Shown one piece after another: positions 43,777-56,300 of a DNA stretch of 64,000 nt; positions within the stretch are counted from its first letter, which is position 1; the number at the start of each line of letters is the position of its first letter. Position numbers and translations under genes: made by a program. This DNA is from Nannochloropsis oceanica (taxonomy: Eukaryota > Sar > Eustigmatophyceae > Eustigmatales > Monodopsidaceae). Below the pieces are notes generated by a model. The model was not told the origin of the DNA and searched no databases. It saw only the letters and a program-made list of their open reading frames with translations. Location: contig CP038122.1 in assembly GCA_004519485.1 (NCBI GenBank), forward strand, positions 310,001-374,000, given 5' to 3'.

Positions 43777-45056
43777 GGCTGCTTGATTGCTGCTGAAGTG
43801 TGCCAACGAACTGTTTATAAAAGCGGCGCTGGATTAGAAGGCACCGATGGTGTGGACGACACACGACCCGGAACGGTGTGACAAGGCGGGCAACGGGGTG
43901 GGGCCGCGTGGTGGTGTAACACCGTTCACTCCATGTTACCTGCCACCGCTTCGATGGTGAGTCTGGTGTGGAGATCTCCTGTGGCTGTGTGTACGCGTGT
44001 GAGTTTGGCAATAGTGCATCGGTGCAACGAAAGAAGACGAAGCGGAACACTTCCGTCTGCCGCTGCCTTGAGACGAGGCAGCAGGCATGGCATGGGAGTT
44101 AGCAGAGCCACGGCGTGCGCTCTCCGCCTCTACCTTTCCTGAATGCAGCACCAATCACTTGCTCAGTGGTGCGGTGCCCTCGTCCACGACTTCATGAGAA
44201 ATGGCTTACACACACGACACCTGTAAATCAAAATTTGGCCATGGCCGTGCAACTCTGCATGCAGAGCAGCAGGCGGTCGAGGCGTAGTCCTGAAAGTGTA
44301 GAATGAGGCCTCGGGCGCGCTACCACCAAGTGCACGCATTATTATTCACCAACGTACGCCATTTCCTCCTTTGCTTGATTGTCCCTCCATTTTGCGCGTT
44401 ATGCCCACCCATGTCTTCATGCCCACCACCACAACCTATATGTACATGCTGTGGAAGCATGTGGTTTGCTCTGTTTCGGTGGTTGTCTATCTTTATGCTG
44501 GACGAGAGGAGCATACACGGCTAGATTGTTGCGCTGGCGTAGATCGAGGTGCCCTTGTTGCCTTCAATCGGGACAGTAAGAACAAGCCACCTTGTGCGCA
44601 GCGCAAGTATCGAGCAGCGTCGCCGCCAACAGAGCAGCACCAGTACCAACAGCAGCGCATTGGCCTTCTTTCAGCATCCGTGCCGCCTCCATGCGACAGA
44701 CCGGGCGATACCTCGCCTTGCCCGTCATTTCGTTCTAGACACGACATATGCCCCCTCTCCCATCCTAAATAAACACACATACATACAAAGATAGAGACGC
44801 AAGTGGCTACCCAACAGATTCAGCCAATTTCCTGGGGGCGCGGAGTATTATTGAGCGACTCCTCCATCTTACCACCATCGCATGGGGTTCTGATTTGACG
44901 TCTGGAATCAAGCAACAGCAGCAGCGACGGCTACCAGCAGCCACGGGCAGCAGCAACATCAATAGCAGAGGCAATATAAGGAGTAGCAGCGGTCGTAATA
45001 GCAGCCGCAGCCGCCGTAGCAGCAACAGCAACAATACCAGCAGCCGGAGGAGCATT
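43777..45056. other. Divergent intergenic region, F-box-b5 / PPR-SMR
   Basis: 1.28 kb between starts facing away. The PPR frame is open upstream to 44895 but without ATG, encoding Q/S/R repeats; this could be 5' UTR or a missed upstream start. Nothing else recognised. Confidence 0.5.
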
Positions 45057-45649
45057 ATGGACGAACAAGCCTTGTCGTCTACTAGCGCCTCTCGCCCCAC
45101 GTGCCTTAAAGCCACCATCCCCAACAATATTGCAAATGACAACGACAGCAGGAAACGACGAAAGAGAAGAAGATCACTTGCAGGGGAAGGCACGACGGCC
45201 AGCACTTTTGCTGCTGCTGTCGCTGTGGCGGCGGGCCTATCTTTACTCACCTCAAACGGCTTGGGCGTGTTTGCCTTTGTCCTTCCCTCCTCCTCCTCCT
45301 TCACCTCCTCCTCCTCCTCGTCGTCGTCGTCCCGCCGCAGCACCAGCCATGGTGTCTTTTCCGTCATGAAATCTTTTTTAGCAATACCACCTTACCAGCG
45401 GCATCAGCAGGACCAGCAACAGCACCACCAGCAACAGCAACACCAGCACTGGCCCTTAGCCGCCTCCCTCCTTTCCAGACACTCTGACCCCTACCAATTC
45501 CGAGGAGGGGAAGATAAATCCTCGTCCAGCCCTTTAACATCCTCTTCTTTGGCCTCCTCCTTTCCCCGTTATTCTTCTCCCTCCTTCTCCTCCCTCCCGC
45601 CTTCCTCTCCTCCACCACCTGCCCAACCACGCCGTCAACAGCAACGAAG

Positions 45650-45710
<61 letters not shown>

Positions 45711-48662
45711 GAACAACAACAAAAACAACCCCCAAATCTCTACTACTACCAGCAAGAGCAACCCTCCAAAAGAATGTATGGTGGCAGCAGTGGTGGTAGC
45801 AACAGCTTGCCGTGGGTGGAAGCGGCGCACGTCAATGGCTCTGCTCTCCGAGATGAAGATTATCGGGTGCTAAAGGACCTGGCCCGTCGTCGTGAGCCCC
45901 TGCTTGCCCGTGCTTTCTGTCAAGACTTGCTGCGTGCAGCCGAGGAGAGGCAGGAGCCGTTGAGCGTTCAAAGTTATCTGACGCTGATGAAGAACATGGG
46001 GCGGGCGGGGGACTGGGAGGGTGCAATGGGGGTGTTTGAAGCGCTGAGGGGACAACACGAGGGTGTGGGTGGAAAGGAATTTATGAAGGTGATTCGTGTT
46101 CTGGCCAGACTGGGTCAGTATGAGGAGGCCATGGTGTATTGGGAGACGGCTGAGAAGCTGGGGTTTGGCCCGCCGTCGATTTTGGATTTCAATAAGTTGT
46201 TTGATATTTTGGGGAGGGCTAAGCAGTGGCCGCGGTGTCGTGGATTGTATGAGAAGATGTTGGCCCTGGGGGTGAAGCCTAATAAAAGCACGTACCAAGT
46301 GCTGGCGCATTCGGCGGCGGTGGCTGCACCGTGGTCGGATGTGTTAAAGGTGTTGGACGAGGCCACGAGGGATAGCTGCGCCACAAACTATGTGTTTACC
46401 ATGGCGTTGAAAGGCCTTAAAGTTCGTCGGAATTGGAAAGCGGCCCAGGCGCTGATCGGGCATATGCGGGGTCGATGGGGAATAAAGCCCGATACAGTCA
46501 CGTACACTGCGGCGATCTCGGCGTGTGAGCGAAGCAGCAATTGCAGCGCGGCCTTGTCGTTGCTGGATTTGATGAAGCAGGATGGCGCCAAGCCAAACCA
46601 TTGGACGTACTCGGCTGCGATAAGTGCCTGTGGACACGGGGGTCGGTTGGACGAGGCGTCGCGCCTATGGGGGGAGATGAGGGCGGGCGGGTTAAAACCG
46701 ACGTTGGTGGTGTACAACACCATGTTGTCTGCGTGCGAGCGCGGACGGGACAAAGGGCGGGCGTTGGCGCTGTTGGAGGAGATGAGGGGCGAAGGAGTGG
46801 AGAGGGATGTGATTACTTGGAATACGATCATTAGTGTGTGCAAGGACAGTGGGGATTGGGAGAGAGCGAAGGAGTGTTTGAGCGAGATGCAGACAGTGGA
46901 CAAAATTATGCCGGACACTATTTCTTTCAATGCTGCGATTGCTGCGTGTGCGAAGGGGGGGGCGGTCGAAGAGGGACGCAAGCTCTTGAGCAGGATGAAG
47001 GCACGAGGCGTCGCCAGAGACACGTGCACGTACAACTCTCTCATGGACGGATATACGCGCGCAGGTTCTTTCCCGGCTGTATTGTCCACGCTAGATCAGA
47101 TGCGGAAGGAGGGGGGAAGGGCGAGCCCTGATGTGATCTCTTACACCCAGGCACTAACAGCGGCTGAGAAGGTGGGCGATTACGAAGGCGCCGATCGACT
47201 GCTTGCCGCCATGAAGACCGCGGGGGTGAAATGGAATCAGTACACCTACGCAGTGGTCATGGCTTTGTGTGAAAAGACAGGACGGTGGCCACAGGCGCTG
47301 AAGCTGCTGCACGCGATGCGCCGGCGGGGTTTGACGCCCGACTCGACCTGTTACACAGTGGTGGTGAAAGCGTGTGCATCCGCGCAGAAACTCGGCCATT
47401 GCCTGGCATTGTTGCAAGGGATGAAGGATGATGGTGTCAGACCAACCATTCACATCTACACCATTTTGGTGGGCGCGGCGATCGGGGGGGGCGAAATTTG
47501 GATGGCTGTTCGGCTGTACCACGATATGTTGTTACGAGGGGTGAAGCCGAATGGAGTGTTTATCTCGGCCGTTATCCATGCCTTGTTAGAGAGCGGGGAA
47601 GGAGTGAGGAAGGGAAGGAGAGGGGAGGAAGGCGAGGACGAGGGAGGCGGTAAGGTGGAAATAGAGAAAGGGAAAGGTAAGCGTCAGCGGGGCCGCAGCA
47701 GCAGCAGCAGCACCACCACCACCACCACCTCCCTCTCCACGAGCAAATCCCGAGCGCAAGCCGTGCTGACACGAATGGAGCGCGAAGTTCGCCGGGCGGC
47801 AAAAGCAGCAGCAACAGCAACAGCAGCAGCTGAGGACGGCAATTTCAGCTACGCGGGGACACGAGAAGCGCTTCTTCTGGACATGCGCGAGTACCATGTT
47901 TTGCTTCGCGCAATTTGTCGGAAAGGTCATCTGGCCTTTGCGCACGAGATACTCAAGCACATGGCCCGCGTGGACCTCCCTCCTGATGTGACGGCGTACA
48001 ATTACCTTATTTTGGGATACGCTGCCCAAGGGAATGCCGCAGCGACCAATGCGCTGGTGAACGAGATGCGCCGACGAGGAGTTGAGCCGAACGTGTTTAC
48101 CTTTATCAACCTTGTCCGTGCTTGTGCCGTGGCTGGTTGTCCGGAACGTGCGCTTTCCATTGTGGATCCAGCGTTTTCCTGGGATTTCTACTCGGCTGCG
48201 ATTACGATTTACCATCAGTACGGGTGTTATCCCGAAGCGGATTCGCTGTATCGCACCGCCGTGGTCCACGGGAAAGTCCCGGTCGATTTTTCGCTGTTCC
48301 GTGATGAGAACTTGCTGGATTTGCACGGATTATCGGCGCCGGTGGCGAGTGCCGCGGTGCGATATGCCTTAGGGGAAGTGAGGGAAGAATGGATGAGATG
48401 TGGACCGAGTGCTGTGAAGGACTTGGTGCTCATCAGTGGGTTGGGGAAGGGGAGTCTGGTTCGCTTTAGTCCGACCCTACGACCGTTAGTTCAAGATATG
48501 CTAGTGGAGCAATACTACCCCCCTATCGATAGTGTGACACAGCCAGGGAATGCGGGTAGAGTGGTGGTGGCGAGAGGGAGCTTGTTGTCGTGGCTTGAAG
48601 GGAAGGAGGCCGAGAGGAAGGGAAGGGAGGTAGGGAGGGAGGGAAGAGAAGAAGGAAGATAG
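45057..48662 (+). CDS. Pentatricopeptide repeat protein with C-terminal SMR domain
   Basis: Single exon, 1201 aa from ATG 45057. PPR proteins bind organellar RNA in a sequence-specific way; PPR-SMR members act in plastid gene expression and some cut RNA. Seen: about 15 PPR motifs over residues ~300-1060 (e.g. WTYSAAISACGHGGRLDEAS, TYNSLMDGYTRAG, YTILVGAAIGGG), interrupted near 840-930 by a basic, Ser/Thr-rich insert; an SMR domain at ~1084-1150 (LLDLHGLSAPVASAAVRYAL ... LVLISGLGKGS) with the LDLH motif and a glycine turn in place of the common TGWG. The N terminus has ~40 charged residues, then a hydrophobic stretch ending GVFAFVLPS, which looks like a heterokont plastid cleavage site although the hydrophobic core is unusually far from the ATG. 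A (CAA)n polyglutamine tract lies at residues ~199-224. Confidence 0.93.
45651..45728. repeat. (CAA)n repeat encoding polyglutamine
   Basis: About two dozen CAA codons with a GAA and an AAA interruption, in the low-complexity region between the presequence and the first PPR motif. Confidence 0.9.
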
Positions 48663-49371
48663 TGTACGTTAAAGTTTCCCATCAATAAGTAGTCGGAGGA
48701 GGAGGATTAGAAAGAGGGAAAGGAAGGGGACGAGTGGAAGTGGAAAAAAACAAAAGAAATTGAAATCGTGAAGAGGCGCACGCATGCGGCATCGGCGTGT
48801 CTATGTAGAGATAAACAGATAGAGAACTTGGTTTTTGGGGAGCCTGCGTAGGCTTGGATAGGCAGACAGGCGGGGCAAACCAGATATAGCAGCAGTAGCA
48901 GCAACAGCGACAGCAGTAGTGATAAACAAGTGGCGGAAGGGTAGATTATAGCCTGTCTGACAGATGCAGGAAGCTGCGATGACTGAACGCGTGACGACGG
49001 GACGCGCGGGAGAGGGGACAGAAGACAGAAGCAAGCCTCTCAAAGGTTAAGAGCGAGAGAGGAGGCGCACAGGCGCACCAATCAACAAATATTGCCGACA
49101 AAACGAAACGAAACAAAACGAAAGAAAACAAAACAAAATGAGAAAAAAAAAACAAGCACGGTAAAACGACATACAAACCAACACCAGTACGGACGGACTT
49201 CATGGTGGGGATGTTACACCCTCACATGGACCGTGCATCTCACTGTCGAGATGTCTTCACTTTCGCCTCCCTATCCATCCTTTGTTCTAAACAAAAGCAT
49301 AATATCTATACACACCTATACACACGTACATGTACATCAACTCATTCTCCTTCCCTTCCTCCCTCCCCCCC
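48663..49371. other. Tail-to-tail intergenic region, PPR-SMR / ATG6
   Basis: 710 bp between converging stops; A-rich patch near 49095-49155 (AAAACGAAAC-type). No supported gene. Confidence 0.5.
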
Positions 49372-51403
49372 TCATCCTCGCCGTCCCACACACGCCGCCC
49401 GCACCAACCACCCCAACGCCGCGACCAGCCGTTGAACAGCTGTGTTCCACGCCGTTTCATCCCTCAGTCCTGTCTTGGTCAAATCAAGCATGTACAACCT
49501 TTCCTCCTTCTCCATCACCAGCTCCCTCCCCTCCTCATCCCCCGCAAGCACGAACTTCTGCACTTCCGACACCAGCAGACATAACCTCCTCACCCCCTCC
49601 TCCAACCGACCGTAGTGCTGCTGCTGCTGCTTTCCCTCCTTCCCCTCCCCTCCCCCTCCTCTCAACTTTCTTCCTCCCCTTCCTCCCCCTCCCACCACAA
49701 ACAAAGGAAACGCCAACTGATTTTTCCTGCCCTGGTCCTGCACCAGCCGCGACGCCGCTCCCACGTACACAGCCCGATACCTCCCCTTCCCTCTCTCCCA
49801 CCCTCCCTCCCCCTCTTCCTCCCTCCCTCCCTCCTGAAACCCTACCACGTGAGCCACTGCATTTACTATCAGCACAACCTGACCCCAAGCAGCATTAATC
49901 TCTGACCACCACAAGTCAATACGCGGTACTTCCCTTCTCGCCAGTCGAAACCCATTGATCGTATAAATATTCTCCCCCCCCAGCCCTCCCACCCTTCCTC
50001 CCTCCTTCCCTCCTCCACGCTCTACAAATATATCATCCCACACTCCTCTTCCTCCTCCTTCTCTTCCTCCACCCCTACCCCCTCCCTCGAGCAAGACCCT
50101 CAGAAGAGCATTTTCAGGTGCTTCTAAACTCGTCACCCGCGCATGAATCTTTGCAATGTCCCTCCATACGTCCTCCCTCGCTTCCTCCCCCTCCCTCCCT
50201 CCCTCCTCATGCGCGCACAGGGCCCTCCAAAACGCCCTCGCCTCCCTCGCGACTGCTGCCTCTTCCTTCATGAGTCTTGCCAAGCCCTCCCGCAGCCCCT
50301 CTTCCTCCCCCCTGCTCACCTCACATTTCTCGTGTAGTCTTTGCACCGCGTCCTCCATAACGGCACGAGTTGAGGTCAAGGAGGGTGGGAGGGAGGAAGG
50401 GCAGGTGGTGCTGTGGTGAGCGATGACGGAGGTGTAGCGGGCTTCTTCTTCGGCCAGGTGGGCTAATTCCTGCAGGAGGGAGGGAGGGGGGGAGGGGGAA
50501 TGATGAAAGGTGGAGGATGGTTGATTGGAGGAGCAAGACGGACGAATCAGAAAACAAGAGTACAAGGCTGGAAATGATGGGAGAGGAGGTAGAAGAAGAG
50601 GAGGAGGAGAAGAAGAGGAAGAAGAAGAAAAGGGAGGGAGGGACGGAGGATGCACATACCTTGTCTAACGCTTGTTCCATGACATCCATGCAGTGAGAGC
50701 AGGCAGGGGAGTTTACGTCTACCTGGCCTGCACCATACTGCAAAATGAACTCCGCACGTCGCAAGTGCTCCGATAAACCCGTGTGGGAGGAGTAGGAGGA
50801 GGAGGAGGAGGAGGAAGGGAAGGAAGAAGGACGGGAGGAGAAGGAGGAGGGGGAAGAGATGGCAGCAGCAGCTGCTTCTTGGACGTGGAGGAAGGACATA
50901 CTCATATCGGCCATACGGGTAACCATGACGAAGGAGGCGGATGAGGGGTTGGAGGAAGGGAGGGAGGGGAGCAGGGACGGCGTTGTAGTGGAGGGGTGAG
51001 TGGAGGGAGATCGTTGTTGGTCCCTCGCAGAAGCGTGGCTGATGGAGGTGGGGGCATGAGTAGAATGAGGAGGACAAAGAGAAGGAGAATGAAGAGGAGG
51101 GCTCCTCTGGGCGCCTGTGCTTGAGGTGTAGTTGCGCATGATAGGGCGGTCACACTGGACACAGAGGACAGGAGGCCCGTCGTTGTCAACCATTGTGTCA
51201 TTCGTGTTGTCAACGGCGACTGCGGTACCATTTAGGCGCCGCATGGAGGGAACGCGCTTTGTGTGCTTGCTGCGCCTGTGTTGATGTGTGGGATAGTGGA
51301 ATTGGGTGAGCGAGAGGGAAAAGGCTTGTGAAGTAGTCCAACGACGCAGCCGGCTGAGATGTTGATCTGACACACTTTGATCAGGGTAGAGAGGCGAACT
51401 CAT
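49372..51403 (-). CDS. ATG6: Beclin 1 / ATG6 autophagy protein
   Basis: Two exons, 51403..50660 and 50469..49372; intron 190 bp (AAG|GTATGT ... CCTGCAG|GAA, phase 0); 613 aa. Beclin is the regulatory core of the class III PI3-kinase (VPS34) complex that starts autophagy. Seen: an N-terminal C-x2-C (LCVQCDRPIM) as in other ATG6 proteins; a conserved block before the intron (QVDVNSPACSHCMDVMEQAL) with a second C-x2-C; the coiled-coil region in exon 2 (EEEARYTSVIAHHS ... EKCEVSRGEEEGLREGLARL); and the evolutionarily conserved domain (YTINGFRLARREVPRIDLWW, SEINAAWGQVVLIVNAVAH, then YVGAASRLVQDQ, LPLF-like block, TAWNTAVQRLVAALGWLV). The core phrase INAAWGQ is diagnostic. GREG and SSS runs expand linkers, making it longer than the human 450 aa. 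Confidence 0.93.
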
Positions 51404-53390
51404 GTGTTGTGGGTCAGTGTGGTGTGCCCCCTCGGTGTAGGTCGTAAAAGTTCCGATTCCTGGGGAGATGACGTTGCTTCAACGATGGCTGGATTGGAAC
51501 CACAGAGACTTCTCCTGCCATTTTCACACTTTCCCTATCTTTCAAGCATCTCTCCAGTCCTAAAAGTGTGCTCCGACTTGAAAAAATAGCCGTAACCAGC
51601 ACATCATCAATTGTTCATATTCTTGTCACATGTATAGCTGAATATTGGAGTCGGAGCACTTGACCAAGCCCAAACGCCATTTGTTGCATGTAATATGCGA
51701 ACATCTTGGACTGGTTCACAGGTCCTACGGTCCTCCCAGGTATCTCCTCTTGAGGATTTTTGAAGTGCCTGAGTGGTCTTGGGAGTTCACTGCGACTCGA
51801 GACGAGTATGAAGAGGACAAGGAGGATATTCCGAAAGAAGGAACAAGAAGAAGGAAAGCGAGAGTAGTAGGGGGGGGTTGTAAAGCATTGTAAAATTAAT
51901 AGCAGCGATGTGAGTCGTCCGACAAATGGTTTTCATTGAAAAAAGGGCAGACAAAAAATAGAATCACTGTTTGAAGCACTCGACTTCGACGAAAAAGCGT
52001 TGCCATATTTACACGAGTGGGGATGATCGTTGCTGCGAAAGTCAAATCGCGAAGGCAGGTCAGCTTCACATCGCTTCCGATTATGCGACTCGTGCTAAAT
52101 GTGAGCGGAGCTTCCCAGAAAGTTTGTAGAGCCAAACGCCCTTTGTCACGCGCACTGAGTTTTTAAAATAAAAATAGAAATAAAAAATAAAAAAAGACAG
52201 TTGCTGCGGTACGCACCACCGACGTGTAAAAATTGCCCGAGGCCGGGCAAGTGCAGTGAAATAAGCACAGGGAGGTCAGGTCAATTCTAAGGGAAAGTGC
52301 CTTTTTTTTCCTTTGTTATAAAATAATGGCACGGATGGCCTAAGAGGATCCCTCAGCGGGTTATACTATGGTCATCATATTTGCTACTGCATGGGCCGCC
52401 CACAGTGAGGTGAATGTGATATCGGTGCTAGAATTGGATCATGTATTTATATTGCTCCAGTGAGCCTACGACGACAATGCCAACATACTTTTCCAATGTC
52501 TTACATCGCAAGTAGGGTGCTTAATGTCGCCTATACCATATCGCCGGAAAAGACGTGACGCGACGGTGTTCCTGCTCAGCACACGATGCAGCGAAGGGCC
52601 AAAATTTTCGCCCACGTCCAGTCACTGGAGCCTCTCGCCAGCTTGGACACAGCCCTTTTGTAGTTCCTTCCCACTTCCAATGTCCTCACAACGTCCTTGT
52701 GGTTCTTTTCCACTGTACATGCCTTCGGTATGGCACCACATGCGTTATATGACTTCGTCACTCTTTTCCTCTCAATCTTTTTCAATGCCTGGTGCTACAG
52801 GCATGACCGGTCTGACGGTCTCCCTAGACCTCGGCCAATTCGCGTTTCCACCATCATGTCGTGCACACATTTGTCCTTCCTTCGTAGTTGTTGGGCACGA
52901 TTGATTATTTTTGTGGCACTATCATGCCCCTTCATAGGCAGAATTATTGCGGATGGCTTCGAGTTTCGAGGAGCAATGATCAATCAACTTGCTCGTCGGC
53001 GCTGCTTGCTTTTAAACCTCGGTTATTCGTTGCTTGCCTTGCTTGACAACAATTGATACAAAGCCAATCCTCCCTACAACATCCACAGGCTTCATTATAC
53101 CCTCGTCTAGATGACTAGGCCGGGAAGAGGGCCTGAAGCATAGATTGCGACGCCTCCACATCATCAGCATTGTCGGGCAAAGACCTCAGTAAGAACACTA
53201 GCACCCAAAGCGGAACCACTCGGAGACCCATACGCGCGCAACAACGTGACTTGTTTCATCCTATTACCTTGGGGGAGGAGTGATAGGTGGAAGCATCCTT
53301 ACTCCAGGGCAGCGGCAGCAGCAGCAGCTGGATTCCTCTGTCGGTCGTAACTTCTCGTCTCGTAAAGCTCGTGCATAAGTTAGGCATAGC
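51404..53390. other. Large divergent intergenic region, ATG6 / ABC transporter
   Basis: 2 kb, the largest gap in the window, and unusual in lacking (GGGA)n repeats. Contains an AT-rich patch near 52155-52200. On the minus strand 52983-52579 reads open with a single interruption, but no family is recognisable. Holds two promoters at most; otherwise I see nothing certain. Confidence 0.45.
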
Positions 53391-56300
53391 ATGTCGGGCG
53401 AGGACGGCCTTAAAGAAATATGGCGGAGAAGAAGGAAAGAAACTGGCGCCAAGAATGAGGGAGGAGGGAAGGATGAAGTGGCAGCGGCGGTGTCAGCGGG
53501 GGCGGCAGAAGGGCTGGACTACAGAATTATGGTCGTGCCCATGTCGTCCGAAGATGAGAGGGTAGAGCAGAGGACAAAGCAGGTGAGTGGCTCTATAAAA
53601 TACGAATGGAAGAAAGAATGTAACAAGGGGGGCTTTGGAAATAAATAGATAACTAAATACCGGCCAAAATGGGTGTAAGGCGGGCAAACATGCGTCTGTG
53701 ACAACCAGAGGGAGCCCTGCACGCCTCCTACTTGGACTAGGCACAGGCCACTTGATGGAATTATTTAAGACAGGCGGCGCATACTCTCGCGCATCCTACG
53801 ACGATTCTTTTGAAGGAAGCGGGGAGTGTTTCATCTTCCATAGCGATATGCATATATTCAACTTGCCCTCCCTCCTTCCCTCCCCCTTTCCCTCCCTCAA
53901 GGGCCCTGTTCTGTCCGGCACCAGCACCACCGGCCACGGCGAATGGCAGAAGGACCAAACCTCAAAGCCTCTTCCCCTCCCTCCATCTCTTCCTCTTTCC
54001 TTTGATTTCGACGGGTACTTTGCGTCTCGTGCCGCAGCGATGGAAGGGAGGGAGGGAAGGAGCACGACTCCCACCACTGTTGTGCTGAGGGATGTGAGCT
54101 ACAGGATTAAAGTTGGAGTGAGAGCGAAAGCGTTTCCTACCGTTTGGGAGAGTGTTGCAGAGCCCGTCCAGGGAATGGTGGGGTGGATGAGGAGGAATAC
54201 GGGAGGGATGAAGGGTAATAAGGAGGAAAGGAAGGACAGAGGGCTGGCGGTGGGGGTCGAGAAGGAGAAGGAGGAGGGGGGAGGGCCGCTCGTTGTGGAG
54301 GAAGAGGAGGAGAAGGAGGAGGTGAAGACCAGGATGCGCAAGAGCAGTAGTTATAGCAGCAACCGTAGCAGTAGCAACGGCACCAGCAAGTGTAGCAGCA
54401 GTTGCAACTGCAACAGCAGCAGCAACAACAACAACAGCCACAACAGCAGCTATGGTGGTACGCGCACCATCGTGGCTTTGAACAATGTCTCGACTGTGCT
54501 GGAGCCTGGAAACATGTATCTGGTGCTCGGCGGGCCCAAGGCAGGGAAAACGTCGATGTTGAAGGTACGGAAGGAAGGGAGGGAGGGAAAGGGGGAAAGA
54601 AGTAGGGTGGGCGGTTCACGTTGTCTTCCAACCTCTCCCCTGTATTTGTCACCCACCGTCCCCTTCCTCCTTTCCTTCCCCCTCCCATCCTCTCTCCCTC
54701 CCTCCCTCCACCCCTTCAAACCACATAGGCCATCTCGGGACGCATCCAACCCTCCTCCTCCTCCTCCTCCCTCCTCCTCCTCCTCCTCCTCCTCCTCCTC
54801 CTCCTCCTCCTCCTCCTCCTCCTCTTCCTCCTCCTCCTGGCCCTCCCTCTTCTCCTCCCTCCTCAAGCCTCGCACCGGCACCAACGGCATGACTGGCCAC
54901 GTCACCTACAACAATATCACTGCCACACCCCCTCCCTCCTTTCCTCCCTCCCCCCCCTCCCTTTCACCTCCCCTCCCTCGCTTGCTTCGTCGACGCAGCT
55001 GACGTTCTCTCCCCTTACCTGACGGTACGGGAAACACTGCTCTTCGCCGGCGCCTGCCTCCTCCCAATCGGCCCTTCTTCCCCCCCGATCAACCCCTACT
55101 CCACTCCTCAACAATCCGCCTCTTTCCCCTCCTCCGTCACCTTCCCCTCCTCCCCCTCCTCCGTCACATCCCCCTCCTTCCGTCGGGCCCTCTCCGCGCA
55201 AAGGGTCGAAATGATCCTCCTCCTGTTGGGCCTCTCGTCCTGCGCGCACACCCTGGTGGGCAATGCCACGACCCGCGGCATCAGTGGAGGGGAAAGGCGG
55301 CGGTTATCCCTTGGGGAGGCACTTATGGGCGATTATGCCGTTACGTGCTTTGATGAGGTGAGCCCTCGCTTCCTCCCTCCCTTCCTCCCTCCCTCCCTGC
55401 GTGGGCCGGTACTGTCCTCTCGGGCTAGAATTTGTCTGGTCTCGTTTCTGCCTCATCTATTCTATATCCTCTTCTCCTTCAGCCCCCTAACACATTCACA
55501 CACATCACATATCACAAATACATAATACATACATATACACCACACCGACACCCATGCCCCCCCCCCCCAGGTCTCGAACGGCCTCGACTCCGCCTCCACC
55601 CTCGACATAATTAAAATCCTCCGCGCCTGGTCCCACCGTTTTCAAACCACCTCCGTCCTCTCCCTTCTTCAGCCCGCGCCAGAAGTCTTCTCTCACTTCT
55701 CCTCCGTCCTCATCCTTAGAGAAGGCGCTCTCATTTACCAAGGGCCGCCTGGGATGATTCGAAAGTACTTCGAAGATGTTTTGAAATTTCAAATATGTCC
55801 ACCCGAGGTTGGCGAGGCTGATTACGTGATCTCCTGTGTAGAGGGAGGGAGAGGGGAGGGAAGGAGGAAAAGGAGGCGGCAGAACTACGACCAGCAGCAC
55901 CACCAGCAACAGCAACAGCAGCACCACCAGCAACAGCAACAGCAGCACCACCAGCAACAGCAACAGCAACACCACCAGCAACAGCAACAGCAACACCACC
56001 AGCAACAGCAACAGCAGCCACCAAGAACAACCTGTGAATTCGTAGCCGTCTTCCTCTCCTCCTCCTACGGACACGCCCTCCTCTCCTCCCTCCCTCCCTC
56101 GCCCCCTCCCACCTCCCCTGCCTCCCCCAAGTGGACCGAGCACGAAGTGCACCCGTTCACCACCTCCGCTCCCCTCTCCTCCTCCCTCCTCCTCCTCCTT
56201 TCCCGAGAGATCACCCTCACCCTCCGAGACTCCTCCCTCCTCCTCGCCCGCTTTCTCCAATCCCTCCTCCTCGGCCTCATCACCGGCCTCATCTACTTCC

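Noticed and set aside
43777-43806. Ten-residue N-terminal extension of the F-box-b5 gene
   Set aside because: Begins with TTG; ATG at 43776 preferred.
44895-45056. Upstream extension of the PPR gene
   Set aside because: Begins with TTG and encodes only Q/S/R repeats; ATG at 45057 preferred.
52579-52983. Possible decayed transposable-element reading frame on the minus strand
   Set aside because: No transposase, integrase or terminal repeat could be recognised; both strands are open by chance to similar lengths.
55898-56017. Regular short repeats resembling a CRISPR array
   Set aside because: Units are contiguous with no spacers, in frame inside an ABC transporter exon: a coding minisatellite.
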